NCBI GenBank assembly: GCA_040219085.1
Contig: JAVJTC010000007.1
Span: forward strand, 84,426 to 148,425
Direction: 5' to 3'
Source: Acidimicrobiales bacterium
Lineage (GTDB): Bacteria; Actinomycetota; Acidimicrobiia; Acidimicrobiales; JAVJTC01
Length of the DNA stretch: 64,000 nucleotides
Under the pieces are notes generated by a model, which had not been told where the DNA came from, did no database searches, and worked only from the letters and a program-made list of their open reading frames with translations. The first letter of the stretch is position 1, and each line of letters begins with the position of its first letter. Of the stretch, positions 7,336 to 17,240 are shown one piece after another. The translations under genes and the position numbers were made by a program.

Positions 7336-8603
7336 TCACTGTCCTCGCTGCTTCGACGCAGCGCAACGTCGGCGCGGTCATCGCCGCTCTCGCCATCGGC
7401 GGGTTCCTCGTCTACTGGTTCTTCAACTGGTTGCAGGGGCGCGGCGAGACGGGCGCGGAGTTGGAGCTCGCGTCCAACCGCAAGCCGTACATGTCCGACG
7501 ACGAGCTCGAGACGAAGAAGCTCGACGTCTCACTCGCCGCGGGCCTCGCCTGCCTGGCCGTCATCGGCGTCGCCCTGCCGCTCTACTGGCTCGGTGAACC
7601 GGGTCGTCACGAGGGTCGTGAGGAGCTGAACGACACCATCTCGGAGAGCCGGGGCGAAGAGCTCTACGCCGCCAACTGCGCCCAGTGTCACGGCACCGTC
7701 GACGGCGCCGGCGGGCTCGTCGATTTCGTGCTGGTGGACGACAACGGCCTCTTCGTCGAGAACGTCCAGTGGAAGGCGCCGTCGCTCAACACCCTCATGT
7801 ACCGCTTCTCCAAGGACGAGGTCACCTACGTCCTCAACTTCGGTCGTCAGAACTCGCCGATGCCGGCGTGGGGTGCGCCCGGCGGCGGTCCCCTGACCAG
7901 CCAGCAGGTCGAAGAGGTCATCGACTACATCACTCTCGAGCAGATCCCGCTCGCGGAGCTGCGTGAGCGGGTCGAGGCCGGCCTCGACGACACCGCCCGG
8001 GTGCTGGTACTGCGTGAGAATCCCGATCTCGAAGGCGATGACGCTGCGATCGACGCAGCTGTCGCGGCAATGCTCGCGGAGGCAGAGGTCGACCCGACCG
8101 TCCTCGGCGAACTCCTCTTCAACAACGAGGCGGATGCCGGCGTCTACGGCTGCGCCCGTTGCCACACGGCCGGTTGGAGCTACAACGCGACCGACCTCGC
8201 CGTGGAGAACCCGCTGGTCGCACCCGAGGTGCCCGGAGGCGGCGGGTTCGGCCCGAGCCTCGTCGGTGGTGCCACCCTGCGGCAGTTCGACACCGCCGAG
8301 GAACAGGCCGGCTTCATCGAGGTCGGGGTGATCGAGGGTCAGGCCTACGGCAACTTCGGTCAGGGCGACGGAGGCGGTCAGATGCCCGCCTTCGGTCTCT
8401 GCGTCGGCGACAGGATCTCCGACGAACGCGACATCATCGTGCGCAACGACTTCTGTGAGACCGTCCTGATCGAGGGTGAAGAGGACATGACACCTGAGGA
8501 GTTCGACGCCGCTGTGGAAGCCGCGCTGGCCGAACACGGTGGTAGCGGCACCCTCACGACCGAACAGATCGCGGCCATCGTCGCTTACGAGCGGGGTCTC
8601 TGA
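7332..8603 (+). CDS. Membrane-anchored diheme cytochrome c
   Basis: The 423-residue protein begins with TTG overlapping the Rieske stop, with a GGGAG ribosome site. Two membrane helices (about 14-33 and 66-86) precede two cytochrome c domains with heme sites C116-C119-H120 and C274-C277-H278. Candidate methionine ligands lie in SPMPAWG (about 177) and QMPAFGL (about 350). It is the likely c-type partner of the Rieske protein, equivalent to QcrC in actinobacterial bcc complexes, although those have a different helix layout. A second anchored cytochrome c lies divergently at 2479-3315, so three c hemes are encoded in this locus. Confidence 0.92.
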   Translation: MITVLAASTQRNVGAVIAALAIGGFLVYWFFNWLQGRGETGAELELASNRKPYMSDDELETKKLDVSLAAGLACLAVIGVALPLYWLGEPGRHEGREELNDTISESRGEELYAANCAQCHGTVDGAGGLVDFVLVDDNGLFVENVQWKAPSLNTLMYRFSKDEVTYVLNFGRQNSPMPAWGAPGGGPLTSQQVEEVIDYITLEQIPLAELRERVEAGLDDTARVLVLRENPDLEGDDAAIDAAVAAMLAEAEVDPTVLGELLFNNEADAGVYGCARCHTAGWSYNATDLAVENPLVAPEVPGGGGFGPSLVGGATLRQFDTAEEQAGFIEVGVIEGQAYGNFGQGDGGGQMPAFGLCVGDRISDERDIIVRNDFCETVLIEGEEDMTPEEFDAAVEAALAEHGGSGTLTTEQIAAIVAYERGL

Positions 8604-9832
8604 TGAGCCTGGGAAACCTGATCATCGCCGGCATCGGCTGGGAGCCCGAGATCCGCGGCATGTTGACCGTCGCGCTCGCGGCGGCGGTTCTGTGTGGTTC
8701 GGTCTGGCTGCTGTTGATGACCAACATGGGCACCCGGCTGGGGGCCATGGTCGCGCTCGCCGGCTTCTTCGGCTGGATGGCCATCATGGGTCTCGTCTGG
8801 TGGGTCTACGGCATCGGTATCGCCGAGCAGGGCGACCTGCCGAGCTGGCAGTACATCGAGGCGTTCGCAGACGAGCCTGGTGCGGAGCCCGGAGGCCTCG
8901 AGGCCGCGTTCGTCGGCAACGTCGGCGATCTCCCCGACCCGAACTGTGACAACGACCCGATCTTCCCGCCCTACAAGACCGGGTGGACCTTCACCGCACC
9001 GGCCGACGGATGCCTCCCCCGTGCCATCGGTCTCCTGTTGGAGTTCCCCGAGGGCCCGGTCAAGGACCGCATCGTCGAGGAGATCGCGACTGTCGACGAG
9101 GAGGCCATCCGCGCCACCGTCGTCAGCCGCAACGATCTGATATCCGACGACGACCCCCGCAAGCTGGACGCCGCCGGGATCGACGCGGAGGTCGCCGAAC
9201 AGGTGGAACGACGCGAGGCCCGCATCGACCAGGAGACCCTGTCGGAGCTGGCGGCGGTCGGTCCCGAGGTCATCGAGTGGGCGGTCGACGAGGGTTACCT
9301 GGTGCTCGACGGTTGGAACCTTCTCGCCTCGACCGCCTCGGGTGAGGCGGTCGCCTCGGCCGAGGCCTTCATCGCCGAGGAGTCCCTCTTCGACTTCGTC
9401 ACGGGGACGCTCGTGGTCGACGGTGAAGAGGTGAATGCAGCAACGTCGGACTTCATCATCGTCGACACGTTCCAGCAGGGCGGCAAGCCCAAGCGGACCG
9501 ATAATTCGGTGTGGGGCCGCGTCTGGCACAAGATCGAGAACTCGGCGCGGTTCACCCACCCGACGAACTACGCCGTCGTCCAGGCGCGCGCGGTCCTGCC
9601 CAAGGCTCAGGAGCCCGGGGCGCCGCCGCCACCCGACGAGGTGGACCGCGACTCGCCCACGATCTCCATCGTGATGGAGCGGGATCTCGGTAACCGGCGC
9701 CTGCTGCCGGGCCTGGTCACCATCGGATCGCTGTTGATATTCCTCGCCCTGTCACTCAACCTGCACATCCGCGACCTCGCGTTGTGGCGAAAGCAGGAGG
9801 AGTTCGAGGCGAACAACGGCGCGACGCCCTAG
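8603..9832 (+). CDS. Large membrane protein of unknown function between bc and nuo genes
   Basis: This 409-residue protein was not recognised. Two helices near the N-terminus (about 18-40 and 46-70) are followed by a roughly 290-residue acidic domain, presumably outside. A final helix (about 365-388) and a short charged tail (LWRKQEEFE) close it. Cysteines in DPNCDND and ADGCLP could form a disulfide, and no cofactor motif is visible. Its ATG overlaps the stop of the diheme cytochrome gene. Its stop is eleven bases before nuoA, so it bridges the bc and complex I genes in one transcription unit. It may be a lineage-specific subunit or linker. Confidence 0.8.
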   Translation: MSLGNLIIAGIGWEPEIRGMLTVALAAAVLCGSVWLLLMTNMGTRLGAMVALAGFFGWMAIMGLVWWVYGIGIAEQGDLPSWQYIEAFADEPGAEPGGLEAAFVGNVGDLPDPNCDNDPIFPPYKTGWTFTAPADGCLPRAIGLLLEFPEGPVKDRIVEEIATVDEEAIRATVVSRNDLISDDDPRKLDAAGIDAEVAEQVERREARIDQETLSELAAVGPEVIEWAVDEGYLVLDGWNLLASTASGEAVASAEAFIAEESLFDFVTGTLVVDGEEVNAATSDFIIVDTFQQGGKPKRTDNSVWGRVWHKIENSARFTHPTNYAVVQARAVLPKAQEPGAPPPPDEVDRDSPTISIVMERDLGNRRLLPGLVTIGSLLIFLALSLNLHIRDLALWRKQEEFEANNGATP

Positions 9833-9843
9833 GGTCCAAGGCG

Positions 9844-10302
9844 ATGCTCGGCCAATACCTCCCGGTCCTCGCCATGATCATCCTGGCGATCCTGTTCGCC
9901 GCGCTCAGCTTCGGTGCGTCGAAGCTGTTGGCGCCGCGTCGGCCGACCTCCGCCAAGGAGGCGCCCTACGAGTGCGGCATCGTCCCGGCGCGCGAGGTCC
10001 CCGAGCGCTTCCCGGTGAAGTTCTTCCTCGTGGCCATGATCTTCATCGTCTTCGACATCGAGATCATCTTCCTGTACCCGTACGCCATGGTCTTCAGCGG
10101 GCTCGGCCTGTTCGGCCTCGTGGCGATCCTGATATTCGCCTTCGCGGTGTTCGAGTCCTTCGTGTACCTGATCTCCAACGGCGCCCTCGACTGGGGCCCC
10201 ATTCGGGCTGCCCGGCCCGGTGTGAGTGCGCAGCGCACGGCTGCATCGACGGTTCGTCGCGTCGGCACCGACGGCCGCGGCGCGCAGACCGAGGCGGCCT
10301 GA
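9844..10302 (+). CDS. nuoA: NADH-quinone oxidoreductase subunit A, copy 1
   Basis: The 152-residue membrane subunit of complex I has three helices and the conserved YECG motif (about 40-43). NuoA sits near the quinone channel with NuoH and NuoJ. The ATG at 9844 is chosen for family length. A start at 9784 in the same frame would overlap the preceding gene by 49 bases. The C-terminal 30 residues are a polar tail longer than usual. It is the first of 14 nuo genes in canonical order, mostly joined by TGATG, ATGA or GTGA overlaps that imply coupled translation. Confidence 0.93.
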   Translation: MLGQYLPVLAMIILAILFAALSFGASKLLAPRRPTSAKEAPYECGIVPAREVPERFPVKFFLVAMIFIVFDIEIIFLYPYAMVFSGLGLFGLVAILIFAFAVFESFVYLISNGALDWGPIRAARPGVSAQRTAASTVRRVGTDGRGAQTEAA

Positions 10303-10910
10303 TGGTCAAGGTCCCGCTTCTCGGCGAGAGCCAGAACATCCTCGACGAGGGTCTCGAAGGCCTCGAGCACAACTTCCTCACCGCGAAGGTCGAGGACCTC
10401 GTCCAATGGTCGAGGGCGCGCAGCGTCTGGCCCGCCACCTTCGGCCTGGCGTGCTGTGCGATCGAGATGATGGCGGCCGGCGGGGCCCACTACGACCTCG
10501 CCCGCTACGGCATGGAGGTCTTCCGGGCGTCACCGCGTCAGGCGGACCTCATGATCGTCGCGGGACGGGTGAGTCAGAAGATGGCCCCCATCCTGCGCCA
10601 GATCTACGACCAGATGGTCGAGCCCAAGTGGGTCATCTCGATGGGTGTGTGCGCCTCGTCGGGTGGCATGTTCAACAACTACGCAATCGTCCAGGGCGTC
10701 GACCAGATCGTCCCGGTCGACGTCTACGCACCCGGCTGTCCCCCCGGACCACAGACGCTCATGCATGCGATCCTGACGCTGCACGCCCAGATCGAAAACG
10801 GTGAACTCGCTCGTCGACGCGACGAGACGGGAAGCGGTGCCGGCATCACGGTCGAGCAGCGCGACGGCCAGACGGCCACCTCGACGATCGTCCCTGTCCA
10901 CGCGCGATGA
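10302..10910 (+). CDS. nuoB: NADH-quinone oxidoreductase subunit B, copy 1
   Basis: NuoB (202 residues) carries cluster N2, the last [4Fe-4S] centre before quinone. All four ligands are present: the tandem cysteines in LACCAIE, one in GVCASSGG and one in APGCPPGP. About 35 C-terminal residues beyond the core are polar. The ATG at 10302 overlaps the nuoA stop. A longer in-frame reading upstream is only overlap with nuoA. Confidence 0.96.
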   Translation: MVKVPLLGESQNILDEGLEGLEHNFLTAKVEDLVQWSRARSVWPATFGLACCAIEMMAAGGAHYDLARYGMEVFRASPRQADLMIVAGRVSQKMAPILRQIYDQMVEPKWVISMGVCASSGGMFNNYAIVQGVDQIVPVDVYAPGCPPGPQTLMHAILTLHAQIENGELARRRDETGSGAGITVEQRDGQTATSTIVPVHAR

Positions 10911-11479
10911 CCGACGACTCGAGCCCCGACGAGGCACCAGAAGGCCCTGACGCGCCTCCACCCGACGCGGTGGGCGGGTCCGCCGAAGGCGGCGAGGACC
11001 AGCCCACCCGTCACGGTGTGCCGGTGGTGGAGTCGCCGGGCCAGACGGTGCTGCACCCCGACCGCGAGTCCTACATCGGCGTGGTCGAAGCTCTGCGCGA
11101 CGAGGGCTTCACGGTCTGCGTCGACGTCTGTGGGGTCGACTACCTGCACCACCCGGGCCGCGCCGACCTTCCCGCCGGCGTGATCGGCGAACGCTTCGAG
11201 GTGGTCGTGGGCCTCATCTGCCATGACCCGCCGCAGCGGGTGCGCCTGCGGGTCCAGGTACCCGCCGAGGACCCCACCATCGCGTCACTGTTCGACATCC
11301 ATCCCGGTACGGAGGCGCTCGAGCGCGAGACCTACGACATGTTCGGCATCGTCTTCGATGCCCACCCCGACATGACCCGCATCCTGATGCCCGAGGACTG
11401 GGAGGGCCACCCGCTGCGCAAGGACTTCTCCGTCGGCGCCGTCCCCGTCCAGTTCAAGGGCGCCCCGCCGCCGCGTTGA
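10907..11479 (+). CDS. nuoC: NADH-quinone oxidoreductase subunit C, copy 1
   Basis: This 190-residue peripheral-arm subunit (30 kDa family) helps join the quinone module to the membrane arm and binds no cofactor. A disordered Asp/Pro/Glu-rich stretch (1-35) precedes the conserved fold, which ends in the signature [17 protein letters not shown] (about 143-160) and HPLRKDF. The ATG overlaps the nuoB stop by four bases (ATGA). Confidence 0.95.
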   Translation: MTDDSSPDEAPEGPDAPPPDAVGGSAEGGEDQPTRHGVPVVESPGQTVLHPDRESYIGVVEALRDEGFTVCVDVCGVDYLHHPGRADLPAGVIGERFEVVVGLICHDPPQRVRLRVQVPAEDPTIASLFDIHPGTEALERETYDMFGIVFDAHPDMTRILMPEDWEGHPLRKDFSVGAVPVQFKGAPPPR

Positions 11480-11510
11480 GCGGCCCGACCGACGAGGAGG
11501 CGATGACCAC

Positions 11511-12776
11511 ATGGCGGTGACAGACGAGACCCCCCGTAGCCGGGTGCGTGATCGCGACGACAGTCCGGTACTGCGGTTGTCCGAAGCGGCTGCGCAGGAG
11601 TTCGTGCCATCCGACGGCCGGATGATCATGAACATGGGGCCCCAGCACCCCAGCACGCACGGCGTGCTGCGACTCATGCTCGAACTCGAGGGCGAAACGG
11701 TCCTGCGCTCGAAGCCGGTCATCGGCTACCTCCACACCGGCATGGAGAAGACCGGCGAGACGCTGAGCTACATCCAGGGTGCGACCAACGTCACGCGCAT
11801 GGACTACGCCTCGCCGTTGTTCAACGAGTTGGCGTTCTCGCTCGCCACCGAGGCGCTACTCGGCATCGAGGTTCCGCCGCGCGCCGTGTGGATCCGCATG
11901 CTGTTGACCGAACTCAACCGGATGACATCGCACCTGCTGTTCCAGGCCACCAACGGCATGGATCTGGGCGCGGTGTCGATGATGATCTACGGGTGGCGCG
12001 AGCGAGAGCCGGGCCTGCAGCTTCTCGAACGGATCACCGGCCTGCGGATGAACCACAACTTCATCCGTCCCGGCGGTGTCGCTGCGGATCTCCCCGACGG
12101 GTGGGAGGACGACGTCGCCGCGTACCTCGACGCCGTCGAGCCCCGCCTCGACGAGTACGACGTGCTGCTCACCGGCCAGCCGATCTACCGCGAGCGGCTC
12201 CAGGGCGTCGGCGCCATCTCCGCGGAGGACTGCCTTGCGCTCGGTGTCACCGGTCCGATCCTGCGTTCCACCGGGTACGCCTGGGACCTGCGCCGCGACA
12301 TGCCCTACCTCGCCTACCCGGAGCTGGACTTCGACGTCATCGTCGGCAGCTACGGCGACTGCTTCGACCGCTACGCGATCCGCCTCAACGAGATCCGCGA
12401 GTCCATCCACATCATCCGCCAGATCATCGAGGCGATGCCGTCAGGTGACTATCGGATCCAGGACAAGAAGGTGACGCCGCCGCCGCGGGCCCGCATCGAC
12501 GAGTCGATGGAGGCCCTGATCCACCACTTCAAGATCTTCACGGAGGGGTTCAAGGTCCCCGCCGGCGAGGTCTACGTCGCGGTGGAATCGCCCCGGGGAG
12601 AGCTCGGGTGCTACATCGTGTCCGATGGCACGTCGAAGCCGTACCGCATGCACATCCGTGGACCCAGCTTCGTGAACCTGCAGACGCTGCCCCACATGAT
12701 GGAGAACGCGCTGGTCGCGGACGCCGTGGCCATCATCTCGTCGGTGGATCCGATCATGGGTGAGGTGGACCGCTGA
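11511..12776 (+). CDS. nuoD: NADH-quinone oxidoreductase subunit D, copy 1
   Basis: NuoD (421 residues, 49 kDa family) lines the quinone-binding pocket. The pocket residues look standard: His in HPSTHG (about 46-51) and Tyr99 in RMDYAS, the position of the quinone-headgroup tyrosine. The loop after the first strand reads HTGMEK (75-80), with Thr76 where many complexes, including mitochondrial ones, have arginine. A 35-residue N-terminal extension is polar. A GAGGAGG ribosome site lies eleven bases before the ATG. Another ATG at 11503 is out of frame and stops at once. Confidence 0.96.
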   Translation: MAVTDETPRSRVRDRDDSPVLRLSEAAAQEFVPSDGRMIMNMGPQHPSTHGVLRLMLELEGETVLRSKPVIGYLHTGMEKTGETLSYIQGATNVTRMDYASPLFNELAFSLATEALLGIEVPPRAVWIRMLLTELNRMTSHLLFQATNGMDLGAVSMMIYGWREREPGLQLLERITGLRMNHNFIRPGGVAADLPDGWEDDVAAYLDAVEPRLDEYDVLLTGQPIYRERLQGVGAISAEDCLALGVTGPILRSTGYAWDLRRDMPYLAYPELDFDVIVGSYGDCFDRYAIRLNEIRESIHIIRQIIEAMPSGDYRIQDKKVTPPPRARIDESMEALIHHFKIFTEGFKVPAGEVYVAVESPRGELGCYIVSDGTSKPYRMHIRGPSFVNLQTLPHMMENALVADAVAIISSVDPIMGEVDR

Positions 12777-13387
12777 TGGCGCGTCTGTCCGACGAGAACC
12801 TCGTCGTCGCGCGTGAGATCATCTCGCGCTATCCGCGGCCCAAGTCGGCGCTGATCCCCCTTCTGCACCTCGCCCAGGAACAGGACGGCTGGGTGACCGA
12901 TGAGGCGATGGCCCACATCGCCGAGCTCGTCGGTGTCACCTCCGCCGAGGTCCTCGGTACCTGCTCGTTCTATGAGATGTTCAAGCGGCACCCGGTGGGT
13001 CGCTACCAGGTCAACATCTGTCACGGCATCGCCTGCCACCTGTTGGGTGCCGACGATCTCATCCACCACGCCGAGCAGTCGCTCGGGGTGCGCGAAGGCG
13101 GCACCACCCCCGACGGCGCCATCACGATGGAAGGCGTCGAGTGCATCGCAGCGTGCACCGAGGCACCGTGCCTACAGGTGAACTACCGCTACGAGTACCG
13201 GGTGACCAACGACGACTTCGACGGCCTCGTCGACGATCTCCGTGAGGGGCGTCGGCCCGAGATTCCCCCGCACGGGACACTGGCCAGGGTGCGCCAGCAC
13301 ATCCCGGCCGCGTCGGCAGCGGGCAACGCCGATCCCGACTCCGGCTCCGAGCCCGCATGGCTCGCCTCGCCCGGAGGTGACGAATGA
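12776..13387 (+). CDS. nuoE: NADH-quinone oxidoreductase subunit E, copy 1
   Basis: The 203-residue subunit of the NADH-oxidising module holds the [2Fe-2S] cluster N1a. Ligands C82 and C87 (CHGIAC) and C123 and C127 (CIAAC) are present. The last 40 residues are a polar tail. The ATG overlaps the nuoD stop (TGATG) and the stop overlaps nuoF. Its presence, with nuoF and nuoG, marks this operon as the NADH-using complex, in contrast to the second operon. Confidence 0.95.
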   Translation: MARLSDENLVVAREIISRYPRPKSALIPLLHLAQEQDGWVTDEAMAHIAELVGVTSAEVLGTCSFYEMFKRHPVGRYQVNICHGIACHLLGADDLIHHAEQSLGVREGGTTPDGAITMEGVECIAACTEAPCLQVNYRYEYRVTNDDFDGLVDDLREGRRPEIPPHGTLARVRQHIPAASAAGNADPDSGSEPAWLASPGGDE

Positions 13388-14721
13388 CCGTCACCGACGC
13401 ATCACCGATCATCACGACCCGCTTCGACGTCGCCGACGGCCACACGATCGCCGGATACGAGCGCACCGGTGGCTACCAGGGCCTGCGCAGGGCTCTCACC
13501 ATGGCGCCGGGTGAGGTGCACGAGGAGGTCAAGACCGCGAGCCTGCTCGGGCGCGGCGGTGCCGGCTTCCCGGCCGGCATCAAGTGGGGCTTCTGCCCCC
13601 CGGGTGTGTGGCCGCGCTACCTCGTCGTCAACGGTGACGAGTCCGAGCCCGGCACCTACAAGGACCGCCTCCTCATGGAGCGCGACCCCCACCAGCTCAT
13701 CGAGGGTTGCCTGATCGCGTGTTACGCGGTCGGCCTGTCCCAGTGCTTCCTCTACATCCGCGGCGAGATGGCTGACGCCCAGGAACGGGTGGCGGCCGCG
13801 CTCAACGAGGCGTACGAGGCCGGCTACGTCGGGAAGAACATCCTCGGCTCGGATCTCTCGGTCGACATCGTCCTTCACTGGGGTGCCGGGGCCTACATCG
13901 TCGGTGAGGAGACCGCACTCATCGAGAGCCTCGAGGGCAACCGCGGTATGCCGCGGCTCAAGCCACCGTTCTTCCCCGCGGCCATCGGCGTGTACGGAAA
14001 GCCGACGATCGTCAACAACGTCGAGACCCTGTCCAACCTGCCGTGGATCGTCTCCAACGGCGGCGACGCCTTCGCGGACATCGGCGCGGAGAACTCCAAG
14101 GGGACCCGCGTCTTCGCCGTCTCGGGCCACGTGAAGAACCCCGGCGTGTTCGAGGTGGAGTTCGGCGTCACGACGTTCCGCGACATCATCTTCGACGACC
14201 GCTACGCCGGCGGCCTCCTCGAGGGCCGGTCACTCAAGGCCTTCATCCCCGGTGGCGCGTCGGCCATCTGGTTCTTCGAGGAACATCTGGACCTGCCGCT
14301 CGAGAAGACCGCAGTCGACAAGGCCGGGTCCATGCTCGGCTCGGGCGCCATCGTCGTGATGGACGACACGACGGACATGGTCAGGGCCTGCCACAACATC
14401 GTGCGCTTCTTCGCCCGGGAGTCCTGCGGCAAGTGCACGCCGTGCCGTGAGGGCACCTCGTGGCTCGAACGGATCCTCGCGCGGGTCCTCGCCGGCCAGG
14501 CCCGGCCCGCCGATCTTCGGCTCCTGCGCGACGTGTGTGACAACATCTCGCCCGGCATGGAGTGGCCCCCGAAGATGACGACCATCTGCCCGCTCGGGCC
14601 GTCGGCGGTCTCGCCGATCATCTCGGTGCTGGATCGCTTCGCGGACGAGTTCGACACCTACGTCACGCTTTCCGACCGCGTGACCATTCCGGTCACCGCG
14701 GCTGCCGGAGGCACCCCGTGA
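13384..14721 (+). CDS. nuoF: NADH-quinone oxidoreductase subunit F, copy 1
   Basis: NuoF (445 residues) binds NADH, FMN and [4Fe-4S] cluster N3, and performs hydride transfer from NADH. The glycine-rich nucleotide site GRGGAGFPAG (about 55-65), GDESEPGTYKDR, and the cluster motif CGKCTPCREGT (about 347-357) with a later cysteine in TICPLG are all present. It overlaps nuoE by four bases (ATGA) and nuoG by four (GTGA). Confidence 0.97.
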   Translation: MTVTDASPIITTRFDVADGHTIAGYERTGGYQGLRRALTMAPGEVHEEVKTASLLGRGGAGFPAGIKWGFCPPGVWPRYLVVNGDESEPGTYKDRLLMERDPHQLIEGCLIACYAVGLSQCFLYIRGEMADAQERVAAALNEAYEAGYVGKNILGSDLSVDIVLHWGAGAYIVGEETALIESLEGNRGMPRLKPPFFPAAIGVYGKPTIVNNVETLSNLPWIVSNGGDAFADIGAENSKGTRVFAVSGHVKNPGVFEVEFGVTTFRDIIFDDRYAGGLLEGRSLKAFIPGGASAIWFFEEHLDLPLEKTAVDKAGSMLGSGAIVVMDDTTDMVRACHNIVRFFARESCGKCTPCREGTSWLERILARVLAGQARPADLRLLRDVCDNISPGMEWPPKMTTICPLGPSAVSPIISVLDRFADEFDTYVTLSDRVTIPVTAAAGGTP

Positions 14722-17240
14722 CCGACGTCGCCGACGAGAAGGCCCAGAAGACGACGGTGACGATCACCGTCGACGGCAACGAGTTCGAGGCCGAGCCGGG
14801 CCGGATGCTCATCGACGCCTGCGAGGATGCCGGCGTCTACATCCCGCGCTTCTGCTACCACCCGCGGATGCGACCTGTCGGCATGTGTCGCATGTGCATC
14901 GTCGACGTCGACACCGGGCGCGGCGCCGCCCTGCAGCCCTCGTGCATGCTCAAGGTGGCCGACGGCATGGTCGTCGACACCGAGTCCGATCGCACGAAGA
15001 AGGCCCAGGACGGGGTCCTCGAGTTCCTGCTCGTCAACCACCCGTTGGACTGTCCCGTCTGCGACAAGGGCGGCGAGTGTCCGCTGCAGGACCAGACGAT
15101 GTCGCACGGCCCCGGCGAGAGTCGTTTCGTCGAGGAGAAGCGCCACTTCGAGAAGCCCATCCCGATCTCGGGGCTGGTGGACCTGGACCGGGAACGCTGC
15201 ATCCTGTGTGACCGTTGCACCCGCTTCGCCAAGGAGGTGGTCGGCGATCCGCTGATCCACTTCATCGACCGCGGCAACCAGACCCAGGTCAACACGTTCC
15301 CCGACGAGCCGTTCTCCAGCTACTTCAGCGGCAACACCGTCCAGATCTGCCCGGTCGGTGCCCTCACCGCGAGCAGCTACCGCTTCAAGGCCCGCCCCTG
15401 GGATCTCGACGAGGTGCCGGGCACCTTCCCCAACCCGATGGGCGACCGCGTCACCATCCAGGCGTCGCGCAACCGTGTGCTGCGCTATCTCGGCGTCGAT
15501 TCCGACGCCGTCAACTGGAGCTGGCTCACCGATCGCGACCGCTTCTCGTTCACGGCCATCCACAGCGAGCAGCGCCTCACGGAGCCGCTCGTCCGCAGCG
15601 CCGAGGGCGACCTCGTGGCCGCGTCGTGGTCGACGGCGTTGACCACGGCCACCGACGCCATCCGCGCCGCTCTCGACACAGGGGGCCCGACCTCGGTCGG
15701 CGTGATCGGCGGGGCCCGCCTGAGTACCGAGGACCAGTACGCCTGGGCCCGCCTCGCCAAGGGTGTCATCGGTACCGACAACGTCGATGCCCAACTCGCC
15801 GACGGGCTCCCCGTGGACCTCGTGCTCGGCGCGCCGCGGGCCACCATCGCCGACGCCTGTGAGCCCGGGGGAACGACGCTGCTGTTGTCGGCGGACCCCA
15901 AGGAGGAACTCGGGACGCTGTTCATCAGGCTGCGCCACGCCGCCACCGAAGACCGCGCCACCCTGGTGGAGCTCACGCCGACAGCGACGGGCCTATCCGA
16001 TGTCGCCGCCCATTCGCTGCGTGTGCGCCCCGGCGATCTCGCCGAGGTGGCCCGCCGCCTCGTAGGTGCCGGTGGTACCGGTGATCTCGGACCGACCGGT
16101 GACGACGCCATCGCATCGGCGCGGGCGGCACTCGGCGACGGCCCGGTCACGCTGGTCGTCGGGCGGGCATCCCTGGCGGAATCACCGGCGGTGATCGCCG
16201 ACGCCGTCCGCGTCCTGCTCGACGGACTCGACGGCTCGCGGGTCCTTCCCGTCATGCGCCGTGGCAACGTGTTCGGCGCGCTGGACACGGGCCTCGTTCC
16301 CGGTCACCTACCCGGCCGGACCACTCTCGCCGCGGCCGGCGACTGGTACCGCGAAGCCTGGGGTCAGGTTCCCGCCGAGGTCGGCCTCGACACCACGGGC
16401 ATGCTGCGTGCGGCCGCGGCCGGTGACCTCGACGTGCTCGTGCTCCTCGGCGCCGACCCACTCGTCGACCACCCTGACCGCGAACTCGTGCGCTCGGCCC
16501 TCGCCGGCGTCGGCACGGTCATCGCGCTCGACCTGTTCGCAACCACCACCGTGGACCGCCACGCGGACATCGTGTTCCCCACAGCCGGTTTCGCGGAGAT
16601 CGACGGAACCCACACCAACCTGGAGGGGCGTCTCTCGCCTCTGGGTCGCAAGGTCACCCCACCGGGGACCGCCCGCAGCGACTGGATGATCGCAGCCGAA
16701 CTCGCCCACCGCCTGGGCGGCGATCTCGGGTTGGACTCGGTGGACGCCGTGTGGGACGAGATCGAGGCGCTGTCACCGCTGCACGCCGGCGCCACCCGCT
16801 CCATCGTGGCCGAGTCCGCCGACGGTGTCGTCGTTCCGATCGCCGACGCGAACCGCGACGGCCGGCCGCCGATGGTCACCGGTCTCGCTCCTGTCGATCC
16901 CGTCGCCGCGGTGCGCGCCGACGCCTATGCGCTGCGTCTCGTCGTGGACCGTCCTCTCTACGATGCCGGCACGACTGTCTCCCACGCGCCCGCCCTGGCC
17001 GCCCTGACGGTGCCCGCCCGGGCGCGTCTGAACCCCGCCGACCGCGAGCGCCTCGGCGTGAGCGGCGATGCCGAGGTCACCGTGTCCACCGGGCGGGGAT
17101 CCATCCGGATCGCGACGGTTGCAGATCACCGTGTCCCGCCGGGTTCGATCGCCATCGCGTTCAACTGTCCGGGTGCCGACGCCGGTGAACTCATCGACGT
17201 GGACGCCCCCTTCGCCGAGGCCCGGGTGCAGACGCGGTGA
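14718..17240 (+). CDS. nuoG: NADH-quinone oxidoreductase subunit G, copy 1
   Basis: NuoG (840 residues) relays electrons from NuoF. The N-terminal plant-type [2Fe-2S] domain has RFCYHPRM and GMCRMC. The His-ligated cluster region follows (CPVCDKGGECPLQ), then two 4Fe-4S sites (CILCDRCTRF and the cysteine in QICPVG). The remaining roughly 550 residues are a molybdopterin-oxidoreductase-like domain with no sign of active-site function, as is usual in NuoG. The start is GTG at 14718, overlapping the nuoF stop as GTGA. A longer reading to 14562 lies inside nuoF. Confidence 0.96.
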   Translation: MTDVADEKAQKTTVTITVDGNEFEAEPGRMLIDACEDAGVYIPRFCYHPRMRPVGMCRMCIVDVDTGRGAALQPSCMLKVADGMVVDTESDRTKKAQDGVLEFLLVNHPLDCPVCDKGGECPLQDQTMSHGPGESRFVEEKRHFEKPIPISGLVDLDRERCILCDRCTRFAKEVVGDPLIHFIDRGNQTQVNTFPDEPFSSYFSGNTVQICPVGALTASSYRFKARPWDLDEVPGTFPNPMGDRVTIQASRNRVLRYLGVDSDAVNWSWLTDRDRFSFTAIHSEQRLTEPLVRSAEGDLVAASWSTALTTATDAIRAALDTGGPTSVGVIGGARLSTEDQYAWARLAKGVIGTDNVDAQLADGLPVDLVLGAPRATIADACEPGGTTLLLSADPKEELGTLFIRLRHAATEDRATLVELTPTATGLSDVAAHSLRVRPGDLAEVARRLVGAGGTGDLGPTGDDAIASARAALGDGPVTLVVGRASLAESPAVIADAVRVLLDGLDGSRVLPVMRRGNVFGALDTGLVPGHLPGRTTLAAAGDWYREAWGQVPAEVGLDTTGMLRAAAAGDLDVLVLLGADPLVDHPDRELVRSALAGVGTVIALDLFATTTVDRHADIVFPTAGFAEIDGTHTNLEGRLSPLGRKVTPPGTARSDWMIAAELAHRLGGDLGLDSVDAVWDEIEALSPLHAGATRSIVAESADGVVVPIADANRDGRPPMVTGLAPVDPVAAVRADAYALRLVVDRPLYDAGTTVSHAPALAALTVPARARLNPADRERLGVSGDAEVTVSTGRGSIRIATVADHRVPPGSIAIAFNCPGADAGELIDVDAPFAEARVQTR

